A stretch of 64,000 nt of DNA from Siphonodentalium dalli (GCA_032622095.1 CP136063.1:274531426-274595425); one strand, 5' to 3'; counted from the first letter of the stretch, positions 26,853-37,499 are shown. Numbers and translations are program-made. The notes: a model not told the origin generated them from the sequence alone.

Positions 26853-27508
26853 CACTACGTATATCCATATATATATTCTTTATAGACTCGAAAATGGCTG
26901 GACTGATTGAGCCCAAATTCCCTGTCTAAGGTTAAAATTGCACGGACAGCGCATAGCACAGCTTCTGAGAACGTCCAAGCACTCGTTCTTCCTTCCTTTG
27001 TCACCGTCATCGGCACTGTGCGTTTAATCGCGTTGATCGTTAAAGAGCGTTCGTATCCGCAGTGTCGTTGATAAAGAGCGTCTATATACACGACGAGTAT
27101 ACGGCTCCATTGACCGTCTGGTGGCAAAATTTCGTACTTAATTTCGTACTTAGGGGTTACTAGGATCTGGGGAAATTTTCATCGGGTCAGTTTTTCCGCG
27201 TGAGGTGACCTTGATCTTGAAACGGGTACCCACACATTATATATATGGGTGTGTCCTTTATAGACTCGAACCGATTGAGCTCAAACTTACTACCTATGGA
27301 TACTTTTGTGCGGGAAGTGTCATGAACAAGTCAAATTGTGACCCCGACCTGACCGACCTTGAAAATGATTAATTCAAGTTAAAAAACCTGGCGGATTTCG
27401 ACGAAATTTTACACCTAGGTACAGCATACGTGTCTCGGAAGCTGTTGAAATTGCTTTTTCGAACAAAGTCATGAGACGAACCACGCCAGTGGCGGGCTAA
27501 CCTGCTAG
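26853..27508 (+). mobile_element. Helitron-like non-autonomous element H1 (5'-truncated)
   Basis: The 3' end has a small hairpin, CGCC-AGT-GGCG, then GCTAACCTG and a terminal CTAG followed by T, as expected for a Helitron-type 3' terminus. The body contains CTTTATAGACTCGAA, GAGCTCAAACTT and AAGAGCGTTCG blocks shared with H2, H5 and H6. The usual start containing TATATATTTTGAGA is missing, so the left limit is set where homology to the family begins (CTACGTATAT). No coding capacity is visible. Confidence 0.6.
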
Positions 27509-27533
27509 TCTCCTATATATTTTGAGAACTACG

Positions 27534-27574
<41 letters not shown>

Positions 27575-28146
27575 ACATCCTTTATAGAATCGAAAACGGC
27601 TGCACCCATCGAGCTCAAACTTCCCATCTCAGGTTAAAAACCCATTGAAATGGTCGTCGCGGCGATTTGGAGAAGTTCAGAGCACCCGTTCTCCACTCTC
27701 AGTCACAAAAAAACGGCACTTCGGGGTTAATAGCGTTGATAGTTAAAGAGCGTTCCTTTCCGCAGTGTCGTTGATAAACAGCTTCCATATTTGGGTTCGT
27801 TAACCGGTTAACGCTCTTTATTCCCTTCGACTTTCGCATACTGAACGTGGGACGGCGTTTGTTTACGTTATATGGAACTAGCTTCCTAGGAATTGGGACA
27901 TGTAGAGTAATGATCCCGGATACATACTAAACATAGCTATCTTAACCGATGGGGGGAGACTGGAATATAATCGAACTATAAGTGACCCCAACCAAATTGC
28001 CAAGGTCATACTCGGAGAGGCCGCGACCTATGAGTTATGCACTACTAGCCACAAAGGAAAGAAGTTCTTATGTAATAATTCCCAGTTCACCCATGGGTCA
28101 GTACAGACAAAGAGATGCACTAATGATGGCTACCAGTCATTAGCGA

Positions 28147-28154
28147 TATATAAA
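28147..28154 (+). promoter_or_regulatory. Candidate TATA box of the 5' LTR promoter
   Basis: TATATAAA lies in the middle of the LTR, about 185 bp before the AATAAA hexamer. That is a plausible layout for U3 promoter and R region. The identical site in the 3' LTR is at 37277-37284. No transcription start is proven. Confidence 0.55.
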
Positions 28155-28331
28155 CCAGACATTAATCTACTCTTCAATTAGTTTCGGACTTCAGACTAAT
28201 TGGCAGGCATCAACATCAGGCCGCTAATTAATAAGCGACGCTTTCGGTCGTTCTATGACATCTATGATTGATTCACAATTATGTATCATTTACCATCACA
28301 AGCTGTTGCCTATACATTGATATTAGATGTG

Positions 28332-28337
28332 AATAAA
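28332..28337 (+). terminator. Candidate LTR polyadenylation signal
   Basis: AATAAA about 32 bp before the LTR end; the functional copy would be in the 3' LTR at 37462-37467. Position and sequence fit a retrotransposon R/U5 boundary signal. This is inference from motif and place only. Confidence 0.5.
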
Positions 28338-28432
28338 TGATATACAAGAACTGACTTCATTCTTCCACATAGATGAAATGATGCCGTTAAGCAGTTCTGC
28401 GTCTCACTACGACACAACGAAGTCCTAACGAT

Positions 28433-28670
28433 CACAGCCAAACAAAGAAGAGAATCATGTATAAATTGCTACAGAAGATTGCAGCCAAAACAAAGAAAAA
28501 CTTATAAATTGCTACAGAAGATTGCAGCCAAAACAAAGAAAAACTTATAAATTGCTACAGACGATTGCAGCCAAAACAAAGAAAACTTTATAAACTGCTA
28601 AAGAAGATCGCAGCCAAGACAAAGAAAACTTTAAAAATTGCTTATGAAGATCGCAGCCAAAAGAAGATAA
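28433..28670 (+). repeat. 43-bp tandem repeats in the retrotransposon leader
   Basis: The word GCAGCC recurs at 28481, 28524, 28567, 28610 and 28653, exactly 43 bp apart. It sits in units of the type ATTGCAGCCAAAACAAAG plus AACTTATAAATTGCTACAG, and later units are more diverged. A partial unit precedes them. The repeats lie between the 5' LTR and gag, where packaging or translation-control sequences are often found in this class; that role here is inference. An open frame on the opposite strand is a by-product. Confidence 0.9.
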
Positions 28671-28948
28671 CATAGACGAAAAAGAAGAAGAAAAGACGAC
28701 ATAAACATTTCCAGCATAATCCAAAGACAAGAACAAAATAGACAATTTGCACTCGACAGTTGTGACAGTCAGTTATTCATTGGATTCGGTGAGTCAAACT
28801 TTTTCATTTTTGCCAGATGTGCGTTTTCACACCTTGTTAGAGGCTTGATTATTAACACCCAATTCCACCCTAATTTTTTTTCGCGTGGTATGGCCCTTGT
28901 CCCCAAACAATTTTCAAACAAAACAGATAGCAGATTGAATTAACTTTC

Positions 28949-30154
28949 ATGGAACCACCGCCACCCGAATCCGTGGAATATTCTAATCAAGATAGTTTAT
29001 TTAATCGAACTTTCAATATGGAACGAGAATGCCACCTACACGCGGCCAGTAATTCAAACATGCAAGACAAAAATATACCAAATCCCTCATTTCAAATGCC
29101 GAGCGCACAAGACACACAGAATACCCTCATATATCAATTAACGCGAGAAATAGGTCAATTTAACATGACAATGCGTGAAACTTCTGCCGCCACCCATTCA
29201 CAGGCCACTGTATCTGCCATTATAGGCATGAACGCAATGGTTACATCATTTGATGGCAAACCATCAGAATTTTCAAATTGGATGCACGAAATTGAGAAAT
29301 ATTCCTCGACACTTGGGGCAGAGGACGAAACAATAATTAAAATAGCGGCCCAGACAAGTCGTTCATCTGTTTCCGAATTCGTGCAACGATACATCAATGA
29401 CAATACGGTTAACGGCACACTAACGGTCACATGGCCTGATTTGAAAGCGCAGTTGCGATCCCGTTTCAGCGCGATAAGTGACGCACCACAGGCTCTGGCC
29501 ATGTTGCGAACATTAAAACAAACACACCAAAAAACACTACCTATGTTTGCAGAGAGAATTCGATCACTCGCAAACACTGCCTTTATTAACGAAATAAATA
29601 CACAGGCGGTACAAACACAATTGGTAACATTTTTTGCGGATGGAATACGCGATGACCATATCAAATATACCTTAATTAAAGATGACCCAACGTCGCTCGA
29701 CAGTGCCACAGAGATCGCAATGAAACAAATGAACATTAAACAGAGGTTCAAACTTCGCTATGGTGATAGAACATCGAGGTCAAATGAACAACACCAAATA
29801 CACGACTCCTTCCCACAACCCATGGAGGTTGACCATTTTAGGCGACGTCCCATACTATGGAGACCGCGCAATAATATATCTAATAGCTATGCAACTAACA
29901 AACCAATGCACCGCGCAAATCATCAGCAAAACCCCCCATTCAGAATGCCATCCAATTTTCAGAATACTAACTTTAATAAACAAAGCAATTACATCCGCCA
30001 GGATCGAGTAAACAATATAGACTACAACTCAAACCGGCCAAACTTCTCAAATAAAATGAAACGCCAGTTTTGCACACTATGTAAGATGAACAACCACGAT
30101 ATACGAAATTGCCGAAGACGCATAGCCAATAACAAACATTATTTAAACATGTAA
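28949..30154 (+). CDS. gag: Gag-like structural protein with CCHC zinc knuckle
   Basis: A 401-residue protein starting at ATG 28949. The middle (about residues 95-260) has the helical, Trp- and Leu-rich look of retrotransposon gag capsids, with FSNWMHEIEKY, TWPDLKAQLRSRF and MFAERIRSLANTAF among its segments. The C-terminal third is rich in Asn, Arg and Gln. Residues 375-388 form a nucleic-acid-binding knuckle, C-X2-C-X4-H-X4-C. In this family Gag assembles the particle that packages element RNA in the cytoplasm. The frame looks intact, with no internal stop. It ends four codons after a slippery site, so a fraction of ribosomes would continue in the -1 frame into pol. A long frame on the opposite strand at 29155-29751 is a shadow. 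Confidence 0.92.
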   Translation: MEPPPPESVEYSNQDSLFNRTFNMERECHLHAASNSNMQDKNIPNPSFQMPSAQDTQNTLIYQLTREIGQFNMTMRETSAATHSQATVSAIIGMNAMVTSFDGKPSEFSNWMHEIEKYSSTLGAEDETIIKIAAQTSRSSVSEFVQRYINDNTVNGTLTVTWPDLKAQLRSRFSAISDAPQALAMLRTLKQTHQKTLPMFAERIRSLANTAFINEINTQAVQTQLVTFFADGIRDDHIKYTLIKDDPTSLDSATEIAMKQMNIKQRFKLRYGDRTSRSNEQHQIHDSFPQPMEVDHFRRRPILWRPRNNISNSYATNKPMHRANHQQNPPFRMPSNFQNTNFNKQSNYIRQDRVNNIDYNSNRPNFSNKMKRQFCTLCKMNNHDIRNCRRRIANNKHYLNM

Positions 30155-30186
30155 GAATGTCTTTGAAGAAGCCGCAAGGACATTCT
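30142..30186 (+). promoter_or_regulatory. -1 programmed ribosomal frameshift signal at the gag-pol junction
   Basis: The heptamer TTTAAAC (30142-30148) sits in the gag frame as T TTA AAC, the canonical X XXY YYZ phasing. After a 5-nt spacer comes a 12-bp stem: 30154-30165 pairs with 30175-30186, with one G-U pair, around a 9-nt loop (30166-30174). Gag stops at 30152-30154. Slipping back one base enters the frame that holds protease and reverse transcriptase. Heptamer, spacer length and stem match the established -1 frameshift architecture; activity is untested. A pseudoknot with downstream sequence is possible but not evaluated. Confidence 0.85.
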
Positions 30187-30411
30187 AAAAATCATAATCA
30201 TCATCATCATAATACATCACATCAGAGCGCGAGATATCAAACTAAAACCGTATTCAAAACACCGTCAAAACATATGACCATAAATAAATGTCCACCTAAT
30301 TACCAGAAGCTAAGTAGTTATGCAACTAAACCAGCGACTGGTACCCTAAACACCAGAGCAGCACGTGTTACTATAAAATAACAGAGACATCGTTCAGACC
30401 AGGCCAATAAA
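30155..30411 (+). pseudogene. Pol N-terminal linker with an in-frame stop
   Basis: This is the -1 frame entered after gag. It encodes a basic stretch rich in Lys, His, Asn and Thr, including a run of His and Asn codons near 30187-30210. It is closed by TAA at 30379-30381, 77 codons after the slip. Reading resumes in the same frame immediately afterwards and stays open to 32430. A substitution making a stop in a formerly continuous pol is the simplest reading. Independent initiation of pol downstream, at a later ATG, cannot be excluded. Confidence 0.7.
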
Positions 30412-32430
30412 TTGAAACCTAAAACATCTTATCATGCTGATACGAACACGAACAAACACGTGCATTCTCCAATTATAAATATAAATTCCGCTGGTCACGT
30501 TAGAACAGATATGAATAAAAGATTACATAAGATCGTTCCCAAACAAAAGGACATTCATAGTGAAGTAAACACTAAAACTCGAAACCAACGACAAGCTAAT
30601 CGAATTGCAACGGTTTACCAAAATAATAATAATAACGAGCCGAGTAAAAACTGTCAAAGTATAAATAACCAGTCTGAACAGATGCAATTGCATACATTAC
30701 CTAAACTCAAATACCATGCAGAGATTGCACAAGGACTGCAACAGCAAACGCCTTGTTCAACAATTATTAAAATTGGTAACCAACGCATTAGGGCATTACT
30801 TGACTCTGGGGCAAGTACAAGTTGCTTAAAATATGACGTATATCGATCCCTTCCAAATAAGCCCCCGTTAATAAAAGAAAAAATAATTCTGACCTCAGCA
30901 ACAGGCCAAAATATGCAAGTATACGGCAGTATACATTTGCCCTTCAAAATTGGATCAATGTCATTAGTACATAAATTCTTTATATTACCCAACCTAGCAA
31001 GATCAGCGATACTTGGTCGCGATTTTTTAACAGACAAACATGTAAGACTCTATTTCGATTTGAACGCATTTAGAGTAGGCAACAAAACATTTCCCATGTT
31101 ACAGGATTTACATATAGCATCATTGCTACGTTCGCGGCAAGATATCAAATTACCACCCCATTCATGTGCATTGGTGAACACAAAAATAATTGGTACACCA
31201 GACATGTATGAGACACCATATCTTGGAGTAAGTCACGCCGATATCGGCGTATTTAAGGATGAACCTAATGTGTCCATTATGGACGGGATAGTTTCTGCAT
31301 CAAAACGAGATATACCGGTCATGATCATGAATAATTCAGACTCGTATATGTCTATATTTAAAGGTAATATAGTTGCGAAAACACATGGCCTAAGTTCAGA
31401 CCAGATCTGTCAAACAAAGGCTAAAGTACCCACCACAAATAAAATGAATAATTCTCAAGAAGTATTTAGTATAGAAAATCAAATATCTAAGGCTGGCCAG
31501 AAACCATTCAAATGGGACGATATATGTGCCCCCGACCACCACAAAATTGAACTACTTGAACTGGTCTCCCAATATCAAGATGTGTTTACAAACGATCCAA
31601 ATAAGGTAGGATTTTGCGATAAAATAGTCATGCGTGTTGATACCAAACCAGATGCAGAACCTATCTTTTGTCGTGCGTATCCTACTCCATTACATAGACG
31701 CGAACACATGGAAAAAGCACTTCAAAAATTATTAGACGCTGGTATTATAAAGAAAACTACAAACGCGAGTTGGTCATTTCCTGCCTTATTGATCCGTAAG
31801 GGAATCGTAGATCCTAATGGAAATCAAAATTATAGACTATGTATAGACCTGAGAAAGCTAAATAAAATCACAGTCCCATTACGATGGTACCTCCCCTCTT
31901 TTACCGAAGTTTCCAGCCGCCTCCAAAAATCCAAAGTTTTTTCCACAATCGACATTAGCCAAGCTTATCATGTTATCGGTGTTCTCAAAGAACATCAAGA
32001 AAAGTTAACTATGAACACAGATTTTGGATTGTTTTCTTTCACAAGGGCCCCATTTGGCTATTGCAACTCGAGCGCGACGTTTTTGACATTAATCCATAAA
32101 GCATTGGAAGGGTTAAGTTTTGTCGACAGCTTCGTCGACGATTTAATTTGTCACAGCGAAACGGAGGCCCTCCATAAACAGCTCCTCAAAATAGTATTCG
32201 AACGACTCAGAGAGTATGGATTAGTAGCACGATTAACAAAGTCCCAATTTTATATGAAAGAAGTAAAAATTTTAGGGCATATCGTATCACAAAATGGAAC
32301 CCGCCCAGATCCCGCCAAAGTTAAAGCCATACAAGATGTGCCAGCCCCAACATCAGTGAAAGAAGTCCGTAGAGTATTAGGGATTTTTATTGCTATTGTA
32401 AAGATTTCTCCGACACTGCTGCATCATTAA
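30382..32430 (+). pseudogene. pol: Pol part 1: aspartic protease and reverse transcriptase
   Basis: One open frame with two domains. Numbering codons from 30412, the protease catalytic motif DSGAS starts at Asp131 and its partner segment AILGRDFL lies about 70 residues later; this enzyme cleaves Gag-Pol. Reverse transcriptase begins near residue 400. It contains RLCIDLRKLNKITVP, the catalytic Asp514 in FSTIDISQAYH, the FTRAPFGYCNSSATF motif, and the active-site FVDD at 574-577, a variant of YxDD. The domain copies element RNA into DNA. Near 32380-32390, in a run of T, the conserved sequence passes to another frame by one base, and the present frame then ends at 32430. There is no convincing ATG at the start; the natural entry is by frameshift from gag. 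Confidence 0.9.
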
Positions 32431-33881
32431 TTAAATTAACTGCTCGTTACGCAAAATTTGCATGGTCCGAAGAATGTCAAAATGCTTTTGATACACTAAA
32501 ACAAAATTTGCTTAAAGTACCTACTCTGGCCTACCCTGATAGGAACAGGAAAATGATCTTATATTGCGATGCATCAATGCATTCAGTGGGGGGATCATTA
32601 GTCCAGCCATACCCAGAAAACAAATTAGAAACTGATATCAAAACCCCGGAATTTCCAATTTGCTTTGTTAGCAAAAAGTTGAATCACTCTCAACGAAATT
32701 ACAGTACTACAGAGCGCGAAGCACTCGCCATATATGTATGTCTAAAGAAACTCAATTTCTATCTAGAAGGATCGGACGTAGAAATACGAACAGATCATTT
32801 ACCCCTAGTTTCTATGTTTCAAAATACTCAGATGGCTAATAAACGTATTCAAAAATGGTTTATTGAAATTTCCGCATACAATCCAAAACTTACTTATATA
32901 CAAGGGTCTGACAATATCGCCGCGGACTTTTGTTCTCGGGTGGACCCGACAAACCAACAGAGTATGTCAGAGTGTTCAGTGGAGAGCGAAGAGAAAACGC
33001 CATACGACATAGCGATCAATGACGGATCACTAAACATATTAGATTCGCAGAAAATAAAAAATTACGTCAAGACAATAGGTAAACAAAAAGTGCATACGTT
33101 GCCCGACACTATATTAATTTCCGAAAATGAACAACTAAATGTACCTACCAATATCGAAGAAATGCAAAAAGAGGACCATATTATATCAGACATAATTCGC
33201 AAATTAAAATCCGATAAACCACCCGAAAAGATAACAAAGCAATATATATTGAAAGACGGAATTCTATACTATATGTCTGTATTTAATGAGCAAGCATCGG
33301 AACGCATTTATGTCCCGGAAAATCTGACTAAGCAGATAATTTCTGAATATCATATTGTCGGTCATTATGGATCCCAACGAATGTACCATACCATACGTTT
33401 GCGATATTATTGGCCACGAATGTTCCCAATGCTAGTCAGTTTCGCCAACAGTTGCCACATTTGTAAACAAAGAAATCAAAACACTGCCCGTATTCCAAAT
33501 CAAATGACGGACATACCGAACCGACCAGGGGAAATGATCGCGATAGATTTAATGGGAAAATTTAACCCACCCACAGCCAGCGGCAATTCCTACATTCTAA
33601 CGGTCATAGATTTATTCAGTTTACACAAAATGGCATATGCGCTTCCCACAAAACATGCCGAAGTGGTCGCTGAAAGACTTATGACTCAGTATTTCACCAT
33701 ATTTGGTTATCCAGCCTGTCTGGTCTCAGATAATGGCAGTGACGTATGCAGTGAGGTATTCAAAATAATATCTAACTACTATGTTATTCAGCATCGCAAG
33801 ACCTCGTTCTGTGCACCGTTCAGCAACGGATCAAGTGAACGATCTCATCGCGACTACAATGGAATATTAGCCAAATTATGA
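32382..33881 (+). pseudogene. pol: Pol part 2: RNase H and integrase core
   Basis: It continues reverse transcriptase in a frame shifted by one base. Counting codons from 32508, RNase H shows its acidic residues at Asp21 (YCDAS), Glu69 (TEREALA), Asp96 (RTDHLPL) and the NIAADFCSR Asp. Integrase follows, with the HHCC zinc finger His282, His286, Cys316 and Cys319. The DDE core is Asp347 (AIDLMG), Asp408 (SDNGSD) and Glu444 (SSERSHRD), giving the DD35E spacing. RNase H removes template RNA and integrase inserts the DNA copy. All catalytic residues are present. The frame closes at TGA 33879-33881, inside the integrase, where the homologous reading moves by one base. Confidence 0.9.
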
Positions 33882-34602
33882 GGGAAATCCAACATCATGG
33901 GACCTATTTCTCAATTTCGCATCAGAAGCCATGAATTTTCATGTCTCAGCAACGACTCAATTTTCTCCATATTTTTTAACTTTCTGCAGACACCCCCAAA
34001 TAAATATTGACAAGATACTGACACCGCGTCAGAAATACACGGGTGAATGCCTCATTCAACAGTTACTAGAGAAGCAGCACTTCACATTTCAATTAGTTAA
34101 ACAAAATATGAAACAAGTCAAGACGAAACGAAACGAAAACAGTAAAGGTAAAATACCGGAATTTCCCATAGGTTCCCAGGTCTATGTTAAGAATCACAGA
34201 CAAACCCATAAATTAGGTATGAAATATGATCCATTTTGGGTGATACTTAAACAAACAGGACCAGTTTCATATGTGATTCGTAATCAAATTACAGGCAGTT
34301 TATCTAAAAGTCATGCCAAACATTTAAAATTAGCGACGACTAAATGGCATACACCACAATTACAGGAGAACCAGAAAGTTCGAAAAAGCAGATTTGTATT
34401 CCCACATAATTCATCAACACAAAGCACAGATGCCGACATATCGAGTGATAGTAACAATTCGGACACCGAAAAGGTGAACCATGAAACAGCCCCCTTAACA
34501 CAGTTAATACGACAAAACCGCGTCATCCGGGACGGATCGGATTCAAATGAACCAGAAATGGCACATAAGTTAATAGCATCAAGGCGCGAACATGAAAAAT
34601 AA
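33882..34602 (+). pseudogene. pol: Pol part 3: integrase C-terminal domain
   Basis: It follows the core after a one-base frame change near 33877-33885. The peptide from 33931 begins with an integrase helix segment (HVSATTQFSPYFLTFCRHP). It then has a basic linker and a small beta-rich domain containing GSQVYVKNHRQ and GPVSYVIRNQITG, of the kind found at the C-terminus of gypsy integrases (DNA/target binding). The end is Ser-, Asp- and Asn-rich and stops with TAA at 34600-34602. The two frame changes in pol are of opposite sign, so this part returns to the frame of part 1. Confidence 0.82.
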
Positions 34603-34860
34603 TCATTTTCATCAACCGAACCATATAACCCTTATGATATGCTAACTCAAAACGATGAAGCAAAAATGTACAATGCAAGTTCATCAACCGAGCCATACAA
34701 TCCGTATGACATGTCAACCCAACAATTAGTACAACAAAACAAGCGTAAAAGCAAGTCCAGTTGCGATACATATAACATGTCAACCGAAAATTATGATCCT
34801 TTCGATATAACCACTCAAACCGACAAAAATAGCACAGACGAACAGAGCATGTCGATATAG
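34603..34860 (+). CDS. Repetitive acidic tail after integrase
   Basis: The same frame as the integrase C-terminus stays open after the stop at 34600 and ends at 34860. It has near-repeats of a 14-residue unit: SSTEPYNPYDM occurs twice, followed by the degenerate TYNMSTENYDPFDITTQ. No domain is recognised. Because frame and style continue, it may be an extension of Pol cut off by a stop, or a fortuitous repeat-derived frame. No catalytic residues or membrane segments are visible. Confidence 0.45.
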   Translation, partial: SFSSTEPYNPYDMLTQNDEAKMYNASSSTEPYNPYDMSTQQLVQQNKRKSKSSCDTYNMSTENYDPFDITTQTDKNSTDEQSMSI

Positions 34861-37011
34861 GAAAATAAAATATGTAAACAACTACCATAATTAGATAACA
34901 TACATAATCATAAAAGCAACTAACCTCATACACTCAACTCTATATCCAAAAGCACGAAACGAAAACAGCTCACACATGTATAAACTTTAACTGAATAAAA
35001 CTCAACAACTTAACTCCAGGAACAAACTGACAAAGTAAAAATTACCAATTTCTAACAAAGACGACCAGATCTATACCGCGCGAAATGCAACGAATATTAT
35101 TGGACAATCTCCACCTATCATAAATAAATGGCACCCTGTCGTAAAAAGACACAATACAAAGAGAGAATTGTCATCGCGCAAAACCAGGACTGCCAGACCA
35201 TGTGCAGTGCATGTAACACGATATGGCAATCACACACGCACCAAGTGGGTGACATATTTCTTTTCACCAACCCGCCCAGAGGCACAAAATCGAGGCTTAA
35301 TTAATCAAAGAAACCGATCTGAACTATACAAAGTGGGTTGGCCAATAATACAGAAATTTAACGCCATGTACCCATATATATCACGCACATGGCCCCCCTC
35401 ACAGCAAGGCAATATTTCATCTCCAGCAAGTTATCACCTGGCGGCCAACACGCTTTATTATCGCCTCAATCAACAATTCGGGAGACGCGAATAACTTGGC
35501 CTCTTCAAATTTCAGGCGAATTGCATGCATTAATTTAAATGCTAAATCAAAGCAAGAAACATGAAGCATTTCCACTCATACAAGTTAGATGCCAAGTTCA
35601 TAATTTGTCAGACAGTTTTGCCTCATTAGCACTCAGATAATAGCATGTGTCACGACGGACACATATACTAATTAAATTATTCACGCCCCATCTTCGGAAT
35701 AATTATCACAGACACCGAATAAACAATTACGTCATAATGAATCGTGTTAATCACCACAACGGTAATCATACACATAATCACGCGTAGTTACCACCCTGTG
35801 TTCAATCCAATGCAATAGCGACGATTCATAGCTAAAATTATCGCTGGTCCGGCCGGGTAGAATGTAGACCATTAAATTGATGCCGTACAGAAGTGCAGTC
35901 AAAGTCTGATCAACTTTGATTCCACATAGATCAAATGAACTAGTATAGAGGCCAGGAAACGCATCTCAACACATACGCGTAACTACTCTTCATATAAACA
36001 TATCATGATTCATTATACTCCCAAAGATAGCTTTACCGGTTCAAGTTATCCAAATAATCACAATTATATACCGCTTGTAAAATATCTTAATCTCAAGTGT
36101 CAAAATCGCCCCACGCTACATCGACAAATACAATTGTCACATGGCGGGGTATGACAATAACATAGGCTGAAATGATGGCCTACATTAAGGGACAAGCGCA
36201 TATATCTCAGAATATAACTTTAATTGTGATGTAGCAATGCCAAGCATCAATGATGACCGAATCAATCGATATTTTTACCGTACGCGCGCGATGTAAAACT
36301 TCAAACCCAAGTACCCAGTTGATATCGTACTCCAGTATAAATCATACGACATTATGTGAAAACAAATTTATTTCTATCTCAACCACAAATAAATATCACA
36401 TGAATGCAAATGGCAGCCCATGTTTGAAGCAATCGCACAAATCCCAATATTTGTATACAAAGCACGACTAACAACAGAGCCTACACCCCTCCCTCAATAT
36501 TTAAACCAATTGAGTCCCACCCGAATCATTTTAATGATGTAACAGTTCTCCCGATTTTTTTTTATTATCATGATAATTTTAATCATTATTATCCAACCCC
36601 ATTTCCAAGTCATTACAACCGAATGCCTCCAAAAATACAAGCTTTGCAAACGCACATCTTATCGCAATAATGAAACAGTTTGTCCACAAGCCAGGAGCCG
36701 GAAGTGGACATTAGCGCTCGCCAATCGAGCACATCCATGAACTCTTGAACAAAGTATCGTTCACCCACTGATTGTTCAACATAATTATTATTGCATTACA
36801 TGTATTCTAATGTCATTTATATTGATACCCTTTATATTATCACACTTATGTTACCTCATCATGCCAACCCTCTTCATAATGCATATGGCTTCAACATGTA
36901 CATAGATATATATATTCAATTTATACAATTTTTGCTGATGACCACACATCGTAACTTATATGCATACCGAAGTATCCAACCCTTAGATTTTAACACCAGT
37001 AGTCAAAATCT
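34861..37011 (+). other. Long 3' internal region of the retrotransposon, mostly non-coding
   Basis: About 2.15 kb between the pol tail and the purine tract. Frames of 108 codons (35168-35494, opened by TTG), 73 codons (36250-36471) and 89 codons (36791-37060) exist. None shows a domain, a signal peptide or the long transmembrane segment expected of an envelope gene. The 108-codon frame is Arg-, Tyr- and Pro-rich with unknown meaning. I would call the region untranslated, possibly the remnant of an extra gene. Confidence 0.6.
35168..35494 (+). CDS. Unrecognised 108-codon frame inside the retrotransposon
   Basis: The frame opens with TTG and has no nearby ATG, so it is weak as an independent gene. 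It encodes a basic peptide with NHTRTKWVTYFFSPTRPE and PYISRTWPPSQQG segments. No cysteine pattern, coiled coil or membrane helix is evident. It lies 300 bp after the pol tail, where some gypsy elements hold an extra gene, but the content does not support an envelope protein. Listed only because it is the longest frame in the 3' internal region. Confidence 0.2.
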   Translation: MSSRKTRTARPCAVHVTRYGNHTRTKWVTYFFSPTRPEAQNRGLINQRNRSELYKVGWPIIQKFNAMYPYISRTWPPSQQGNISSPASYHLAANTLYYRLNQQFGRRE

Positions 37012-37025
37012 GAAAATAAGGGGGA
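37012..37025 (+). promoter_or_regulatory. Polypurine tract
   Basis: A purine-rich run with a single T, ending in GGGGGA, lies 5 bp before the 3' LTR start. In this class such a tract primes plus-strand DNA. The short offset from the LTR and the interrupting T make it slightly atypical. Confidence 0.6.
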
Positions 37026-37030
37026 CCTTA

Positions 37031-37499
37031 TGTAGAGTAATGATCCCGGATACATACTAAACATAGCTATCTTAACCGATGGGGGGAGACTGGAATATAA
37101 TCGAACTATAAGTGACCCCAACCAAATTGCCAAGGTCATACTCGGAGAGGCCGCGACCTATGAGTTATGCACTACTAGCCACAAAGGAAAGAAGTTCTTA
37201 TGTAATAATTCCCAGTTCACCCATGGGTCAGTACAGACAAAGAGATTCACTAATGATGGCTACCAGTCATTAGCGATATATAAACCAGACATTAATCTAC
37301 TCTTCAATTAGTTTCGGACTTCAGACTAATTGGCAGGCATCAACATCAGGCCGCTAATTAATAAGCGACGCTTTCGGTCGTTCTATGACATCTATGATTG
37401 ATTCACAATTATGTATCATTTACCATCACAAGCTGTTGCCTATACATTGATATTAGATGTGAATAAATGATATACAAGAACTGACGTCATTCTTCCACA
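37031..37499 (+). repeat. 3' LTR
   Basis: 469 bp, matching the 5' LTR at an offset of exactly 9130 bp with two substitutions (T at 37247, G at 37486). It is followed by the target duplication GACA at 37500-37503. Confidence 0.95.

Larger units (their letters stand above)
27901..28369 (+). repeat. 5' LTR
   Basis: 469 bp, starting TGTAGAGTAATG and ending TTCTTCCACA. It matches the 3' LTR with no indels and two substitutions. It is preceded by the target duplication GACA. A TATA-like box and a polyadenylation hexamer inside allow a U3-R-U5 reading. Confidence 0.95.
27901..37499 (+). mobile_element. Ty3/gypsy-type LTR retrotransposon, 9599 bp
   Basis: Two 469-bp LTRs (27901-28369 and 37031-37499) start TGT and end ACA. 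They are flanked by the 4-bp target duplication GACA (27897-27900 and 37500-37503). Inside, in order, are a leader with 43-bp repeats, gag, a -1 frameshift signal, protease, reverse transcriptase, RNase H, integrase, a repetitive tail, a 2.2-kb stretch with little coding, and a purine-rich tract next to the 3' LTR. Reverse transcriptase and RNase H preceding integrase is the Ty3/gypsy order. The LTRs differ at two sites only (28117 vs 37247, and 28356 vs 37486), so insertion is recent. Pol carries three disruptions, so the copy is probably non-autonomous now. No convincing tRNA primer-binding site was found after the 5' LTR. Confidence 0.95.

Noticed and set aside
29155-29751. A 198-codon frame on the minus strand
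   Set aside because: It lies wholly inside gag on the opposite strand; gag has the domain evidence.
35168-35494. An envelope gene that would make the LTR element retrovirus-like
   Set aside because: No signal peptide, transmembrane helix or furin-like site is visible, and there is no ATG start.
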